Notes under the pieces: generated by a model
Told to the model about the DNA's origin: nothing
The model's database searches: none
What the model saw: only the letters and a program-made list of their open reading frames with translations
Part shown: piece by piece, positions 18,266 through 26,157 of the stretch
Layout of the letters: each line of letters begins with the position of its first letter
Position numbering within the stretch: the stretch's first letter is position 1
Program-made: the position numbers and the translations under genes
NCBI RefSeq assembly: GCF_008329435.1
Contig: NZ_NPKN01000002.1
Coordinates: 248,001 to 312,000 of the forward strand
From: Rhodanobacter sp. T12-5
Lineage (GTDB): Bacteria; Pseudomonadota; Gammaproteobacteria; Xanthomonadales; Rhodanobacteraceae
Direction of reading: 5' to 3'
DNA length: 64,000 nucleotides

Positions 18266-18589
18266 ATGACTTTCGTCGTCATCGACAACTGCATCAAGTG
18301 CAAATATACCGATTGCGTCGAGGTCTGCCCGGTCGATGCGTTCCACGAAGGCCCCAACTTTCTGGTGATCGATCCGGACGAGTGCATCGACTGCACGCTG
18401 TGCGAGCCGGAATGCCCGATCAACGCGATCTATCCCGAAGACGACGTGCCGGCCGGCCAGGAAGCCTTCGTGGCCCTGAACGCTGAACTGGCCAAGGGCT
18501 GGCCCGTGATCACCGAGCGCAAGGACAGCCCGGCCGACGCCAAGGACTGGGAAGGCAAACCGGACAAGCTCTCCCTGCTGCAGCGCTGA
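18266..18589 (+). CDS. fdxA: Seven-iron ferredoxin FdxA
   Basis: A 107-residue soluble electron carrier of the FdxA type. The first cysteine set, [18 protein letters not shown], and the second, [17 protein letters not shown], are spaced as in ferredoxins with one [3Fe-4S] and one [4Fe-4S] cluster. The C-terminal extension to LLQR is the norm for this family. The partner reductase is not in the window. A strong bidirectional terminator follows directly. Confidence 0.95.
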   Translation: MTFVVIDNCIKCKYTDCVEVCPVDAFHEGPNFLVIDPDECIDCTLCEPECPINAIYPEDDVPAGQEAFVALNAELAKGWPVITERKDSPADAKDWEGKPDKLSLLQR

Positions 18590-18601
18590 GCCTCATCGCA
18601 G

Positions 18602-18640
18602 GAATGAAAAACGCCGCCCTCGAGGCGGCGTTTTTCATTC
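18602..18640. terminator. Bidirectional intrinsic terminator
   Basis: A perfect 17-bp inverted repeat with a 5-nt loop contains AAAAACGCCGCC and GGCGGCGTTTTT. It therefore gives a G+C stem and a U-run on both strands. It serves fdxA (ending 18589) on the plus strand and the lipoprotein gene (ending 18658) on the minus strand. Confidence 0.92.
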
Positions 18641-18657
18641 CAAAACATCCGCAACAA

Positions 18658-19242
18658 TCAGCCGCCAAGACGCGATTTCAACGTATCGATCACCTTGGCC
18701 ACTGCCGCAGCATTGCCTTCGGCGCGGATTTCACTGGCTGTCGTGCCACTGCTGCCGATGCTGACCTGCACTTGGTGCGAGCCGGCGTCTGGTGCGCCAG
18801 CAGCGTCATCCTTGTGCCCGAACAGGCGTCCGAAAAAGCCTTTTTTCTTCTGGGTGGTAGCACCGGACACGCTCAACGTGTAGCTATGGGCAGCATCGTC
18901 ATGGGCCACGAGTTCGCCGAGGTTGCCGCCTTCCAGCACCTGCCCGACGCGGCGATAGGCGTTGTCGACACTGTCGGCCAGTACGAAACCATCGGCAATC
19001 TGCGCGCCGCCCGGGCCGACGCTGGCGGTCACGCCATCGGCGGTCGGCTGGTTCGCGCCCGGCGGCGGAATCACCAGTGCGTCACTGGTCGAGGGACGGT
19101 CGAGGCTCGGCGGAATCTCCAGCGGTGATTCCTGCTGCGCACCCGCCCACGCCTTGTGCGGGCGGAAGATGCCGCAACCGGAGAGCAGCAGGCCGCCGAG
19201 AAGCACGGCTGGCAGGGTCACAAGGAGAGAGGTTTTCTTCAT
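18658..19242 (-). CDS. bamC: BamC/NlpB-like lipoprotein
   Basis: A 194-residue lipoprotein. The signal peptide ends in the lipobox LLSGC (Cys about residue 23). A Pro/Ser-rich segment with LEIPPSLDRPS follows, similar to the unstructured N-terminal region by which BamC binds BamD, and then one globular domain with VDNAYRRVGQVLEGGN. It is much shorter than E. coli BamC (344 residues) and seems to have a single helix-grip domain. Position directly downstream of dapA, as in enterobacteria (dapA-bamC), supports the assignment. The ATG at 19242 follows AGAGAG-like sequence; the frame upstream is a dapA shadow. Role in outer-membrane protein assembly is inferred. Confidence 0.7.
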   Translation of the reverse strand: MKKTSLLVTLPAVLLGGLLLSGCGIFRPHKAWAGAQQESPLEIPPSLDRPSTSDALVIPPPGANQPTADGVTASVGPGGAQIADGFVLADSVDNAYRRVGQVLEGGNLGELVAHDDAAHSYTLSVSGATTQKKKGFFGRLFGHKDDAAGAPDAGSHQVQVSIGSSGTTASEIRAEGNAAAVAKVIDTLKSRLGG

Positions 19243-19277
19243 GTAGGTCAAATTCCGTGAGTAAGGCAGGCCACCGC

Positions 19278-20174
19278 TCAAGCGGTCGCAGTCGCCAAGG
19301 ATGCCAGACTGGACAACGCTTGGTGCAATCGGGCGCGATCCGGACCGTCGTTCAGTTCCACCAGCGGCAACCTCGGCATGGCCAGGCCCAGTCCCAGAAC
19401 CGGCAGGCCGGCCTTGACCGCGATCGGATTGGGCGCGCAATTCAACGCCTGCACCAACGGTTCGAGTGCCGCATGGCACCGCTCGGCGGCAACCCGATCG
19501 CCCGCCGTGGCTGCGTCGCACAAGGCCCGAAATGCCTGCGGCACCAGGTTGGCCACCACCGAGATGGTACCGGCAGCACCCGCCAGCATGGCTTCGCCGG
19601 CACTGCCGTCGTCGCCGGACAGATAGACGAAATCCGCGCGCACAAGTTCCGCCAGCGCCGAAATCCGTTCGCGATCGTTGCGCGCTTCCTTGATGCCGAT
19701 GATCGCCGGATGCTCGCGCAAACGGGCAACCGTCTGCGGCAGCAGGTCGCAGCCGGTGCGGGTCGGCACGTTGTAGAGCAGCAGCGGCAGGCCGCCGTGT
19801 TCGGCCACTTCGAGATAATGCCGGTACAGGCCTTCCTGGGTCGGACGCACGTAGTACGGCACCACCACCAGCGCGGCATCGGCGCCCAGCGCCTGCGCGC
19901 GACGGGTCATGGCGACGGTTTTTGCGGTGCCTGCTTCACCCGTACCGGCAATCACCGGTATCCGGCCAGCGACATGCTCGATCGCAAACGCCAGCAGCCG
20001 ATCGAATTCCTCGTGCTCCAGCATGTGCGCTTCACCGGTGGAACCGGCCACCACCAGCGCCTGCGTGCCGCCGGACAACTGGTGGTCGAGCAGTCGACCG
20101 AAGGCCGCGAGATCGAGCGCGCCATCGGCCGCAAACGGTGTCGCCAGAGCGCAGATGCTTCCACCAATGTTCAA
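19278..20174 (-). CDS. dapA: 4-hydroxy-tetrahydrodipicolinate synthase
   Basis: A TIM-barrel enzyme of about 298 residues that condenses pyruvate with aspartate semialdehyde, the first committed step to lysine and diaminopimelate. Family motifs are GSICALATPF, VAGSTGEAHML, VVVPYYVRPTQEGLYRHY (catalytic Tyr), YNVPTRTG and the Schiff-base lysine in IIGIKEA. No ATG begins the gene. TTG codons at 20174 (giving NIGGSICAL) and 20192 are both possible; the first fits homologue lengths better. It is divergent from gcvR across a palindromic intergenic region. Confidence 0.92.
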   Translation of the reverse strand: MNIGGSICALATPFAADGALDLAAFGRLLDHQLSGGTQALVVAGSTGEAHMLEHEEFDRLLAFAIEHVAGRIPVIAGTGEAGTAKTVAMTRRAQALGADAALVVVPYYVRPTQEGLYRHYLEVAEHGGLPLLLYNVPTRTGCDLLPQTVARLREHPAIIGIKEARNDRERISALAELVRADFVYLSGDDGSAGEAMLAGAAGTISVVANLVPQAFRALCDAATAGDRVAAERCHAALEPLVQALNCAPNPIAVKAGLPVLGLGLAMPRLPLVELNDGPDRARLHQALSSLASLATATA

Positions 20175-20207
20175 GGGCCGATTCCGCTGCAAATCAAGCC
20201 GTACATG

Positions 20208-20238
20208 TTACTTGCCGGCTCGCGCGGCGGGCAAGTAA
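20208..20238. promoter_or_regulatory. Palindrome in dapA-gcvR intergenic region
   Basis: Perfect 9-bp arms TTACTTGCC (20208-20216) and GGCAAGTAA (20230-20238) flank 13 G+C-rich bases midway between the divergent dapA and gcvR starts. It could be an operator for either gene. No known site is matched. Confidence 0.4.
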
Positions 20239-20300
20239 GCTCGATCGGAGTAATCTCACGGTTTCCGCAGCGCGCGGGACAACGCCACAGGCAGGTCCTT

Positions 20301-20876
20301 TTGAAACCCTCTTCCGGCTCTTCTCCCACGGCCGCCCGTGCGGGCAACGACAATCAGTTGCTGATCCAGGCGCTCACGCCGGCGATCAAGTCGCCGCTGC
20401 TGGCGCTCGCCAAGCGCATCGCCGATGCCGGATGCAATCTGTCTGAGTCGCGCGTGTCGACGATCGGCACGGAAATATCGCTGATGCTGCTGGCCAGCGG
20501 CGCGTGGGATGCGCTGGCCAAGCTCGAAACCGCGCTGACCAAGCTGGCGCGCGACGAGAGCCTGCGGCTGGTGCATTACCGCACCGGCCCGCGCGAGAAC
20601 AGTTCGCACCTGCTGCCGTATCTGGTGGAAGTGGTGGCTGCCGATCGGCCAGGGATCGTCGTGCGCATCGTCGAGTTCTTCAGCCAGCACGGCATCAGCG
20701 TGGAGCAGCTGAATTCGACGCGTTACCAGGCGATGCAGACCGGCGCGGAGATGTTCCAGGCCCAGTTCACCATCGGCATCCCGGCCGAGATCCACATTGC
20801 CGCGCTGCGCGACGATTTCCTGGAACTGTGCGACGGACTGAATCTCGACGCGATCATGGATCCGGTCAAATTTTGA
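20301..20876 (+). CDS. gcvR: GcvR-like double-ACT regulator
   Basis: A protein of about 191 residues composed of two ACT domains. The first spans ~20-90 (LLIQALTPAIKSPLLALAK, GCNLSESRVSTIGTEISLML) and the second ~105-185 (YLVEVVAADRPGIVVRIVEFF, HGISVEQLNS). This is the layout of GcvR, the glycine-responsive partner of GcvA in control of the glycine-cleavage genes, and the neighbours dapA and bcp are the same as in E. coli. The start is probably TTG at 20301, behind CAGG; no ATG precedes the first domain in frame. DNA-binding residues are not expected in this family. Confidence 0.82.
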   Translation: MKPSSGSSPTAARAGNDNQLLIQALTPAIKSPLLALAKRIADAGCNLSESRVSTIGTEISLMLLASGAWDALAKLETALTKLARDESLRLVHYRTGPRENSSHLLPYLVEVVAADRPGIVVRIVEFFSQHGISVEQLNSTRYQAMQTGAEMFQAQFTIGIPAEIHIAALRDDFLELCDGLNLDAIMDPVKF

Positions 20877-21123
20877 GAGCCTGTTCAAAGGCGCGGCAGT
20901 CCTCCGAGCATCGCGCGATCGTGCCCTGCTGACAAGGACTGTCATCCGCCGCCTCGACCGCGCTAGTCTGTGTCCGTGGACTGCCGGAGGGACGTCGCAT
21001 TGCAACCAGCGTGTCGATTCATGCCGATCGCCCCGGGCGCCCTGCTGGCCCCGCCCACGTCATCCCGTCGCGTCCCCCTTCCCTCTCACGACCGCGGTGC
21101 AATATGCCCGCGCAGGACTCCCC

Positions 21124-21585
21124 ATGCCCGATATCGGCAAGAAACTGCCCCCGTTGAAAGGTTCCACCGGCGATGGCAGTGAACTGAAACTTTCCAGCCT
21201 CAAGGGCCAATGGGTCGTGGTGTATTTCTACCCGAAGGACAGTACCCCGGGCTGCACCAATGAGGCGAAGGATTTTCGCGACCTCCACCCCGCCTTCCTC
21301 AAGCGCCATGCGCAAATCGTCGGCGTGTCGCGTGATTCGGTGAAGTCGCATGCGAACTTCGCCGCGAAGCAGGAACTGCCGTTTCCGCTGGTGTCCGACC
21401 CCGAAGAAAACTGGTGCAACGCGTTCGACGTGATCCACGAAAAGGTGCTGTACGGCAAGCGCCATCTGGGCATCGTGCGCAGCACCTTCCTGATCGATCC
21501 CGACGGCAAGCTGGCGCGCGAATGGCGCGGGGTAAAAGTGCCGGGCCACGCCCAGGCGGTACTCGACGCCATTCCCGCCCGGTAA
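21124..21585 (+). CDS. bcp: Thioredoxin-dependent peroxiredoxin Bcp/PrxQ
   Basis: A 153-residue peroxiredoxin that reduces hydroperoxides. The peroxidatic Cys44 lies in FYPKDSTPGCTNEAKDF. The position five residues later, where many Bcp proteins carry the resolving cysteine, is Lys49. The only other cysteine is Cys98 in NWCNAFDV, so the enzyme is either a 1-Cys type or resolves through Cys98. The ATG at 21124 follows AGGACTCCCC; an upstream in-frame start at 21097 is less likely. A 247-base gap after gcvR contains no gene. Confidence 0.92.
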   Translation: MPDIGKKLPPLKGSTGDGSELKLSSLKGQWVVVYFYPKDSTPGCTNEAKDFRDLHPAFLKRHAQIVGVSRDSVKSHANFAAKQELPFPLVSDPEENWCNAFDVIHEKVLYGKRHLGIVRSTFLIDPDGKLAREWRGVKVPGHAQAVLDAIPAR

Positions 21586-21649
21586 TCATCGCGCCATCCA
21601 TGCCTCCCATCCGCAGCTCCCTTCCACCCACCAGCGAGGACACTTCCGC

Positions 21650-23032
21650 ATGACCGGAAGCAAGCGCATCTACGCTCTCGACACCAACGTCCTGCTGCAT
21701 GACCCGACCTCGCTGTTCCGCTTCGAGGAACACGACGTCTTCATCCCGATGACCGTACTGGAGGAACTGGACGAAAAGAAAAAGGGTGCATCGGAAGTCT
21801 CGCGCAACGGCCGCCAGGTCAGCCGCTTCCTCAACGAACTGGTCGAACAGGGCAAGCAGCACGACCTGAGCGAAGGACTGGAATTGAGCAACCCGCAGGG
21901 CATCAAGCTCAAGCGTGGCGCCTCGGTAGGGCGGCTGTATTTCCAGCATCGAACCAGTAGCAACGGCCATGCCAAGGCGGACAACCAGATCCTGTCGGCC
22001 GTGATCGAACTGCGCGACCAGAATCCGGGCCGCAACGTCATTCTGGTTACCAAGGACATCAACCTCCGGATCAAGGCGAGCATCAACGGCATCGTCGCCG
22101 AGGATTACGAAAACGATCGTGCGCTGGACGATTTCTCGCTGCTCTACACCGGCTCCGCCGAACTGCCCGAAGACTTCTGGGATCGGCATCCGGAGGTGCG
22201 CTCGTGGACCGAGCGCGGTCGCACGTTCTATGAAGTGAACCGGCGCGAGGAGGAGGACTGGCATCCCAACCAGTGTTTGTACCTGCCCGGCGAAAACGCC
22301 GTCGAGCTGCGCGTGCTGCATCTGGACGAGACCGATGCCACGCTGGTGCTGCTGGACGACCACTCGCACGCCAATCATCACGTCTGGGGTATCGGCGCGC
22401 GCAACCGCGAGCAGAATTTCGCGCTCAATGCATTGATGGACCCTGACATCGACTTCGTCACCCTGCTCGGCAATGCCGGCACCGGCAAGACCCTGCTGGC
22501 GCTGGCCGCCGGCCTGGCCCAGGTGATGGACCAGCAGCGCTACCGCGAGATCATCATGACCCGCGCTACCGTTTCCGTCGGTGAGGACATCGGCTTCCTG
22601 CCCGGCACCGAGGAAGAGAAAATGACGCCGTGGATGGGCGCGCTGACCGACAACCTCGAAGTGCTCGCCAACCCCGAGGACGGCGGCAGTTGGGGCCGCC
22701 AGGCCACCAACGACCTGCTCGCCTCGCGCATCAAGATCCGTTCGCTCAACTTCATGCGCGGACGCACCTTCCTGAGCCGCTATCTGATCATCGACGAAGC
22801 GCAGAACCTCACGCCGAAGCAGATGAAAACCCTGATCACGCGCGCCGGCCCCGGCACCAAGATCGTCTGCCTCGGCAACGTCGAGCAGATCGACACGCCC
22901 TACCTCACCGAAACCACCTCCGGGCTCACCTACGCGGTCGACCGTTTCAAGAACTGGGAACATTCGGCGCACATCACGCTGCGTCGCGGCGAACGTTCGC
23001 GGCTCGCGGATTTCGCGGCCGAAGCGATGTAG
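21650..23032 (+). CDS. PIN-PhoH fusion protein (PhoH2 type)
   Basis: A 460-residue protein joining an N-terminal PIN ribonuclease domain (YALDTNVLLHDP, TVLEELDEKKKG, VTKDINLRIKA; residues ~5-150) to a C-terminal PhoH/SF1-like ATPase (~230-455). The ATPase has Walker A GNAGTGKTLLALAAG and Walker B YLIIDEAQNLTPKQMKTLI. Members of this group, such as mycobacterial PhoH2 and Bacillus YlaK, are reported to unwind and cut RNA. This one is not next to an antitoxin-like gene: bcp is upstream and lpxO downstream. The ATG at 21650 follows GCGAGGA. Confidence 0.92.
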   Translation: MTGSKRIYALDTNVLLHDPTSLFRFEEHDVFIPMTVLEELDEKKKGASEVSRNGRQVSRFLNELVEQGKQHDLSEGLELSNPQGIKLKRGASVGRLYFQHRTSSNGHAKADNQILSAVIELRDQNPGRNVILVTKDINLRIKASINGIVAEDYENDRALDDFSLLYTGSAELPEDFWDRHPEVRSWTERGRTFYEVNRREEEDWHPNQCLYLPGENAVELRVLHLDETDATLVLLDDHSHANHHVWGIGARNREQNFALNALMDPDIDFVTLLGNAGTGKTLLALAAGLAQVMDQQRYREIIMTRATVSVGEDIGFLPGTEEEKMTPWMGALTDNLEVLANPEDGGSWGRQATNDLLASRIKIRSLNFMRGRTFLSRYLIIDEAQNLTPKQMKTLITRAGPGTKIVCLGNVEQIDTPYLTETTSGLTYAVDRFKNWEHSAHITLRRGERSRLADFAAEAM

Positions 23033-23038
23033 GGCCGG

Positions 23039-23175
23039 AATCGGGAATCGGGAATCGTGAATCGGGAAAAGCCTGAAGCTCCACGTCGTCACTCCGCGAA
23101 GGCGGGAGCCATCTTGGCTTCCGCCCTCCAGAAGCCGAAAAACGGCAGGCTGGATTCCCGCGTGCGCGGGAACGA
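23039..23175. repeat. Tandem heptamer and REP-like palindrome
   Basis: Just after the PhoH gene a short run of GAATCGG-like heptamers occurs about four times (23039-23068). It is followed by a REP-like pair: TCACTCCGCGAAGGCGGGA (from about 23090) and GGATTCCCGCGTGCGCGGGA (to about 23171), which fold imperfectly. No gene is visible between 23033 and 23288. Confidence 0.6.
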
Positions 23176-23288
23176 GGTCTTCCCGATGCCGCTTCCTGCC
23201 TGGCGACCATTGACGGTCCGTCGGAGTCGGTCAGGCAAACGAGTAGAATGAAGCCCCTGACCGCTCCGCCACGGCCGCACCCACCGAC

Positions 23289-24245
23289 ATGATTCTCACT
23301 CCTCGCCTGATCCTGCTCGCCCTGCTCGCCTTCTTCGTGCTGTGCGTGCTGCTGGTGCATCTGCGCGGGCGCGTGCGACTGCGTTTCGATCGCCAACTGG
23401 TCGACCATTCGGCGGTATTCGCGCCGTACAACCTGCTGATGTATGCGTTCTCGGCGGTGCCGGCAAAGCCCATTCTCGACCGCCGCGGCTTTCCGCAGCT
23501 GGATCTGCTGCAGGCGAACTGGCAGGCGATCCGCGACGAGGCGACGCACCTGTTCGACGAGGGCTACATCCGCGCCGCCGCGAAGAACAACGACGCCAGC
23601 TTCAACAGCTTCTTCAAGCAGGGCTGGAAGCGCTTCTACCTGAAGTGGTACGGCGAGCCGCTGGCCTCGGCCGAAGCGTTGTGCCCGCAGACGGTGGCCC
23701 TGCTGAAGTCGATCCCCAGCGTGAAGGCTGCGATGTTCGCGCTGCTGCCGCCAGGCAGCAAACTCAACCCGCACCGCGACCCATTTGCCGGTTCGTTGCG
23801 CTACCACCTCGGCCTGATCACGCCGAATTCGCGCAGTTGCCGCATCTTCGTCGACGGGGAAGAACACGCCTGGGGCGACGGCAAGGACGTGGTGTTCGAC
23901 GAGACCTACGTGCACTGGGCCGAGAACACCAGCGGGCAGACCCGGGTCATCCTGTTTGCCGACGTCGAACGGCCGTTGCGCACGCACTGGATGAATGCAA
24001 TCAACCACCGGGTGGGTGCTTTCATGGGCAAGATCACCGCCTCGCCCAATACCGAGGGCGAAGCCGAGAAAACCGGTTTCGTGAACCGCCTGTTCGCGCT
24101 CAGCCAGGGTCGCAAGGGAGCGAGTCATCGTTTCAAGGCGGCGTTCAAGCGTCGCTACAAGAAGCTGTACAAAGCGCTCAAGTACGTCGGCATCGTGCTG
24201 CTGATCTGGCTGATCTTCCTGGCCCCCTGGCCGTTCTTCCGCTAA
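23289..24245 (+). CDS. lpxO: Lipid A hydroxylase LpxO-like dioxygenase
   Basis: A 318-residue aspartyl/asparaginyl beta-hydroxylase-family protein. It has an N-terminal membrane segment (~5-24), a catalytic jelly-roll with NPHRDPFAGSLRYHLGL (Fe-binding His and Asp) and VHWAENTSGQTRVILFAD (second His and 2-oxoglutarate-binding Arg), and a basic C-terminal stretch followed by another hydrophobic segment (IVLLIWLIFLAPWPFF). This matches LpxO, an inner-membrane enzyme that 2-hydroxylates a secondary acyl chain of lipid A. Substrate identity is inferred. lpxH is also in this window but at a separate locus. Confidence 0.85.
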   Translation: MILTPRLILLALLAFFVLCVLLVHLRGRVRLRFDRQLVDHSAVFAPYNLLMYAFSAVPAKPILDRRGFPQLDLLQANWQAIRDEATHLFDEGYIRAAAKNNDASFNSFFKQGWKRFYLKWYGEPLASAEALCPQTVALLKSIPSVKAAMFALLPPGSKLNPHRDPFAGSLRYHLGLITPNSRSCRIFVDGEEHAWGDGKDVVFDETYVHWAENTSGQTRVILFADVERPLRTHWMNAINHRVGAFMGKITASPNTEGEAEKTGFVNRLFALSQGRKGASHRFKAAFKRRYKKLYKALKYVGIVLLIWLIFLAPWPFFR

Positions 24246-24247
24246 GC

Positions 24248-24274
24248 GGTCACATCGCGTGATCCGCGTGCGTC
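24248..24274 (+). promoter_or_regulatory. Candidate ECF41 promoter upstream of sigma gene
   Basis: GGTCACA (24248-24254), a 16-nt spacer, then CGTC (24271-24274). From memory, ECF41 target promoters have the form TGTCACA-N16-CGTC, so this differs by one base. It ends 28 bases before the sigma factor ATG and would allow autoregulation. Confidence 0.6.
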
Positions 24275-24302
24275 CTTGATGCGTACCTCGCCGGAGAACG
24301 CC

Positions 24303-25208
24303 ATGGATCCACAAACCACCCTGTTCCAGCAACATCGCTCGCGCCTCTTCGGGCTTGCCTACCGCATGCTTGGCACGCCGAACGACGCCGAGGACGTGTT
24401 GCATGATGCCTGGCTGCGTTGGCACGCGCAGGACATCGACGCACTGGACGACCCGGAGGCGTGGCTGGTTACCGTAACCACGCGCATCGCGCTGGATCGC
24501 CTGCGCCGCGCCAAGACCGAACGCGCGCACTATCCGGGGCCCTGGCTGCCGGAACCGCTGGTCGCCGAATCCGAACAACCCGAAGTGCAACTGGAGCGGG
24601 CCGAAAGCCTGACTCTCACCTTTTTATTGCTGCTGGAACGCCTCAGCGCCGACGAGCGCGCAGCCTTCCTGCTGCGCGAAGTATTCGACTACAGCCACGC
24701 CGAAACGGCAGCGATGCTCGACATCAGCGAAGACGCCTGCCGCCAGCGCGTGCATCGTGCGAAGCAGCGACTTCGCGAGGATCGTCCACGCCAGGCGATG
24801 CCGAACATCGACACCCAGCGGCGCCTGCTCGAACGTTTCATGCAGGCGCTGCAGCAGCCCGACATGCCCACCCTGCGCGCCCTGTTTGCCGAAGACGCCA
24901 TGAGTGTTTCCGACGGCGGCGGCCTGGCACGGGCCACCCTGCGTCCGCTGCACGGCGCCGAGCGGCTGGCCCGGCTCTACATGCAGATCGCGCTGCAGCA
25001 GCAGCGATACGGCGGCGTGCGCCACGAGATCCGCGAGCTCAATGGCGCACCGGCCCTGTTCGGCTGGCAGGGCGACACACTGGTGTCGGCCAGCTGGATC
25101 GACGACGACGGTGAGCGCATCACCGCGGTGCACGCCCTGCGCCACCCCGGCAAGCTGGCCCGGCTGGCGGCTGTCACGAAATCGGCGCCATCCACGTCCT
25201 TGCACTGA
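24303..25208 (+). CDS. ECF41-type RNA polymerase sigma factor
   Basis: A 301-residue extracytoplasmic-function sigma factor with a fused C-terminal domain. Region 2 spans ~5-75 (LFGLAYRMLGTPNDAEDVLHDAWLRW split over it) and region 4 ~105-165 (FLLREVFDYSHAETAAML). A SnoaL-like domain fills ~180-295. The group hallmarks are visible: WLPEP in the linker, DGGG in the C-terminal domain, and HPGKL where the family usually has NPDKL. In ECF41 proteins the fused domain, not a separate anti-sigma, controls activity. The ATG at 24303 follows GGAGAACGCC. The partner carboxymuconolactone decarboxylase gene lies directly downstream. Confidence 0.9.
   Translation: MDPQTTLFQQHRSRLFGLAYRMLGTPNDAEDVLHDAWLRWHAQDIDALDDPEAWLVTVTTRIALDRLRRAKTERAHYPGPWLPEPLVAESEQPEVQLERAESLTLTFLLLLERLSADERAAFLLREVFDYSHAETAAMLDISEDACRQRVHRAKQRLREDRPRQAMPNIDTQRRLLERFMQALQQPDMPTLRALFAEDAMSVSDGGGLARATLRPLHGAERLARLYMQIALQQQRYGGVRHEIRELNGAPALFGWQGDTLVSASWIDDDGERITAVHALRHPGKLARLAAVTKSAPSTSLH
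25172..25198 (+). promoter_or_regulatory. Candidate ECF41 promoter upstream of CMD gene
   Basis: TGTCACG (25172-25178), a 16-nt spacer, then CGTC (25195-25198), inside the last codons of the sigma gene and 47 bases before the next ATG. It differs by one base from the TGTCACA-N16-CGTC form I recall for ECF41 targets, with the same spacing as the copy at 24248. Confidence 0.6.
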
Positions 25209-25245
25209 ACGGCCATCCCGGCCGCATATCGCCAGGAGTTACCCC

Positions 25246-25701
25246 ATGCCCCGTTTCAACGTCTACAAACGCCCCGAAGCCCTCAAGCCGCTGCTCGCCC
25301 TGGGCGACTACATCAAAAACTCCGGCATCGAGCAAAGCCTGATCGAACTGGTGCAGATGCGCGCCTCGCAGCTCAACGGCTGCGCCTATTGCCTCGACAT
25401 GCACAGCAAGGATGCCCGCGCCGCCGGCGAGACCGAGCAGCGCCTGTACGTGCTGCAGGCCTGGCGCGAGGCACCGTTCTACAGTGCGCGCGAACGCGCC
25501 GCGCTGGCCTGGTGCGAGGCGGTGACCCGGCTCGATCCGGTCCACGGCGTGCCGGACGAGGTCTACGAGGAGGCCCGCGCCCAGTTCAGCGAGGAAGAGC
25601 TGATCGACCTCAACATGGTGGTGATCGTGATCAACGGCTGGAACCGCATCGCCATCCCTTCGCGCGCGGAGCCCGGCCACTACATGCCCGGCAAGCACTG
25701 A
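25246..25701 (+). CDS. Carboxymuconolactone decarboxylase family protein
   Basis: A 151-residue AhpD-fold protein. The redox/catalytic motif NGCAYCLDMHSKDAR (CxxC plus His) is the mark of the alkylhydroperoxidase-like branch of this family. The rest is helical, including ALAWCEAVTRLD. Genes of this family are the most common partners of ECF41 sigma factors, and here it follows one by 37 bases with its own candidate promoter. It probably acts in peroxide or electrophile handling, but the substrate is unknown. The ATG at 25246 follows CAGGAGTTACCCC. A second, distinct member is encoded at 30042. Confidence 0.9.
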   Translation: MPRFNVYKRPEALKPLLALGDYIKNSGIEQSLIELVQMRASQLNGCAYCLDMHSKDARAAGETEQRLYVLQAWREAPFYSARERAALAWCEAVTRLDPVHGVPDEVYEEARAQFSEEELIDLNMVVIVINGWNRIAIPSRAEPGHYMPGKH

Positions 25702-25713
25702 AGGGCCGCCGCC

Positions 25714-26034
25714 ATGGCCGCGATCAGGCTGTTCCGCCATCCGGACTGCGCGAAATGCGCACGTTACGCGCGGTGGCATCGCCGGCTCGACTGGCTGGGC
25801 CGATTCGAGGATGCCACGGGCGTCTCGCCCGTGGGTCCGCTGCGCCCGGGCGAAGTCGTGGTGCAGGATCTGCACCACGACACGACACTGCGCGGCGCGG
25901 CTGGATTCACCCTGCTATGCCGGCAGATTCCGGCCTACTGGCTACTGTTGCCGTTGCTGCGGATTCCCGCAGTGCGCCGTCGCGTCGAACGCGAGTTCAA
26001 CGGCTGGGCCGATGGCAGTTGTTCGCTGGACTGA
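25714..26034 (+). CDS. DCC-like thioredoxin-fold protein
   Basis: A 106-residue protein with a CxxC at its N-terminus (RHPDCAKCARYARWH) followed by a middle segment and LLCRQIPAYWLLLPLLRIP and RVEREFNGWADGSC. The pattern resembles small DCC/DUF393 or glutaredoxin-like proteins that predict disulfide exchange, but the DxxCxxC motif is not canonical, so the family call is tentative. It lies 12 bases after the decarboxylase-family gene, so it probably belongs to the same sigma-controlled operon. Confidence 0.65.
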   Translation: MAAIRLFRHPDCAKCARYARWHRRLDWLGRFEDATGVSPVGPLRPGEVVVQDLHHDTTLRGAAGFTLLCRQIPAYWLLLPLLRIPAVRRRVEREFNGWADGSCSLD

Positions 26035-26083
26035 CGTCCGGACCGGCTGGATCGCACCCGCACGGTACTCGGTGCCGTACGAT

Positions 26084-26152
26084 TCCGCCGGATCGGACGA
26101 TCGCCACCCCCGCGTTCCCCATGCTGGCCGCCCCGACAACCGATCCGGCGGA
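26084..26152. promoter_or_regulatory. Inverted repeat over the hydrolase leader
   Basis: Perfect 13-bp arms TCCGCCGGATCGG (26084-26096) and CCGATCCGGCGGA (26140-26152) are separated by 43 nt. The right arm ends 5 bases before the ATG at 26158 and contains the only Shine-Dalgarno-like GGCGGA, so the hairpin in RNA could hide the ribosome site. It could equally be a DNA operator. Confidence 0.45.
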
Positions 26153-26157
26153 CCACC

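Noticed and set aside
23039..23068. Short direct repeats considered as a CRISPR array
   Set aside because: The units are 7 bp with no spacers; it is a slippage-type tandem repeat.
21299..23092. A 597-codon minus-strand frame opposite bcp and phoH
   Set aside because: Shadow of conserved plus-strand genes; no motif and no ribosome site.
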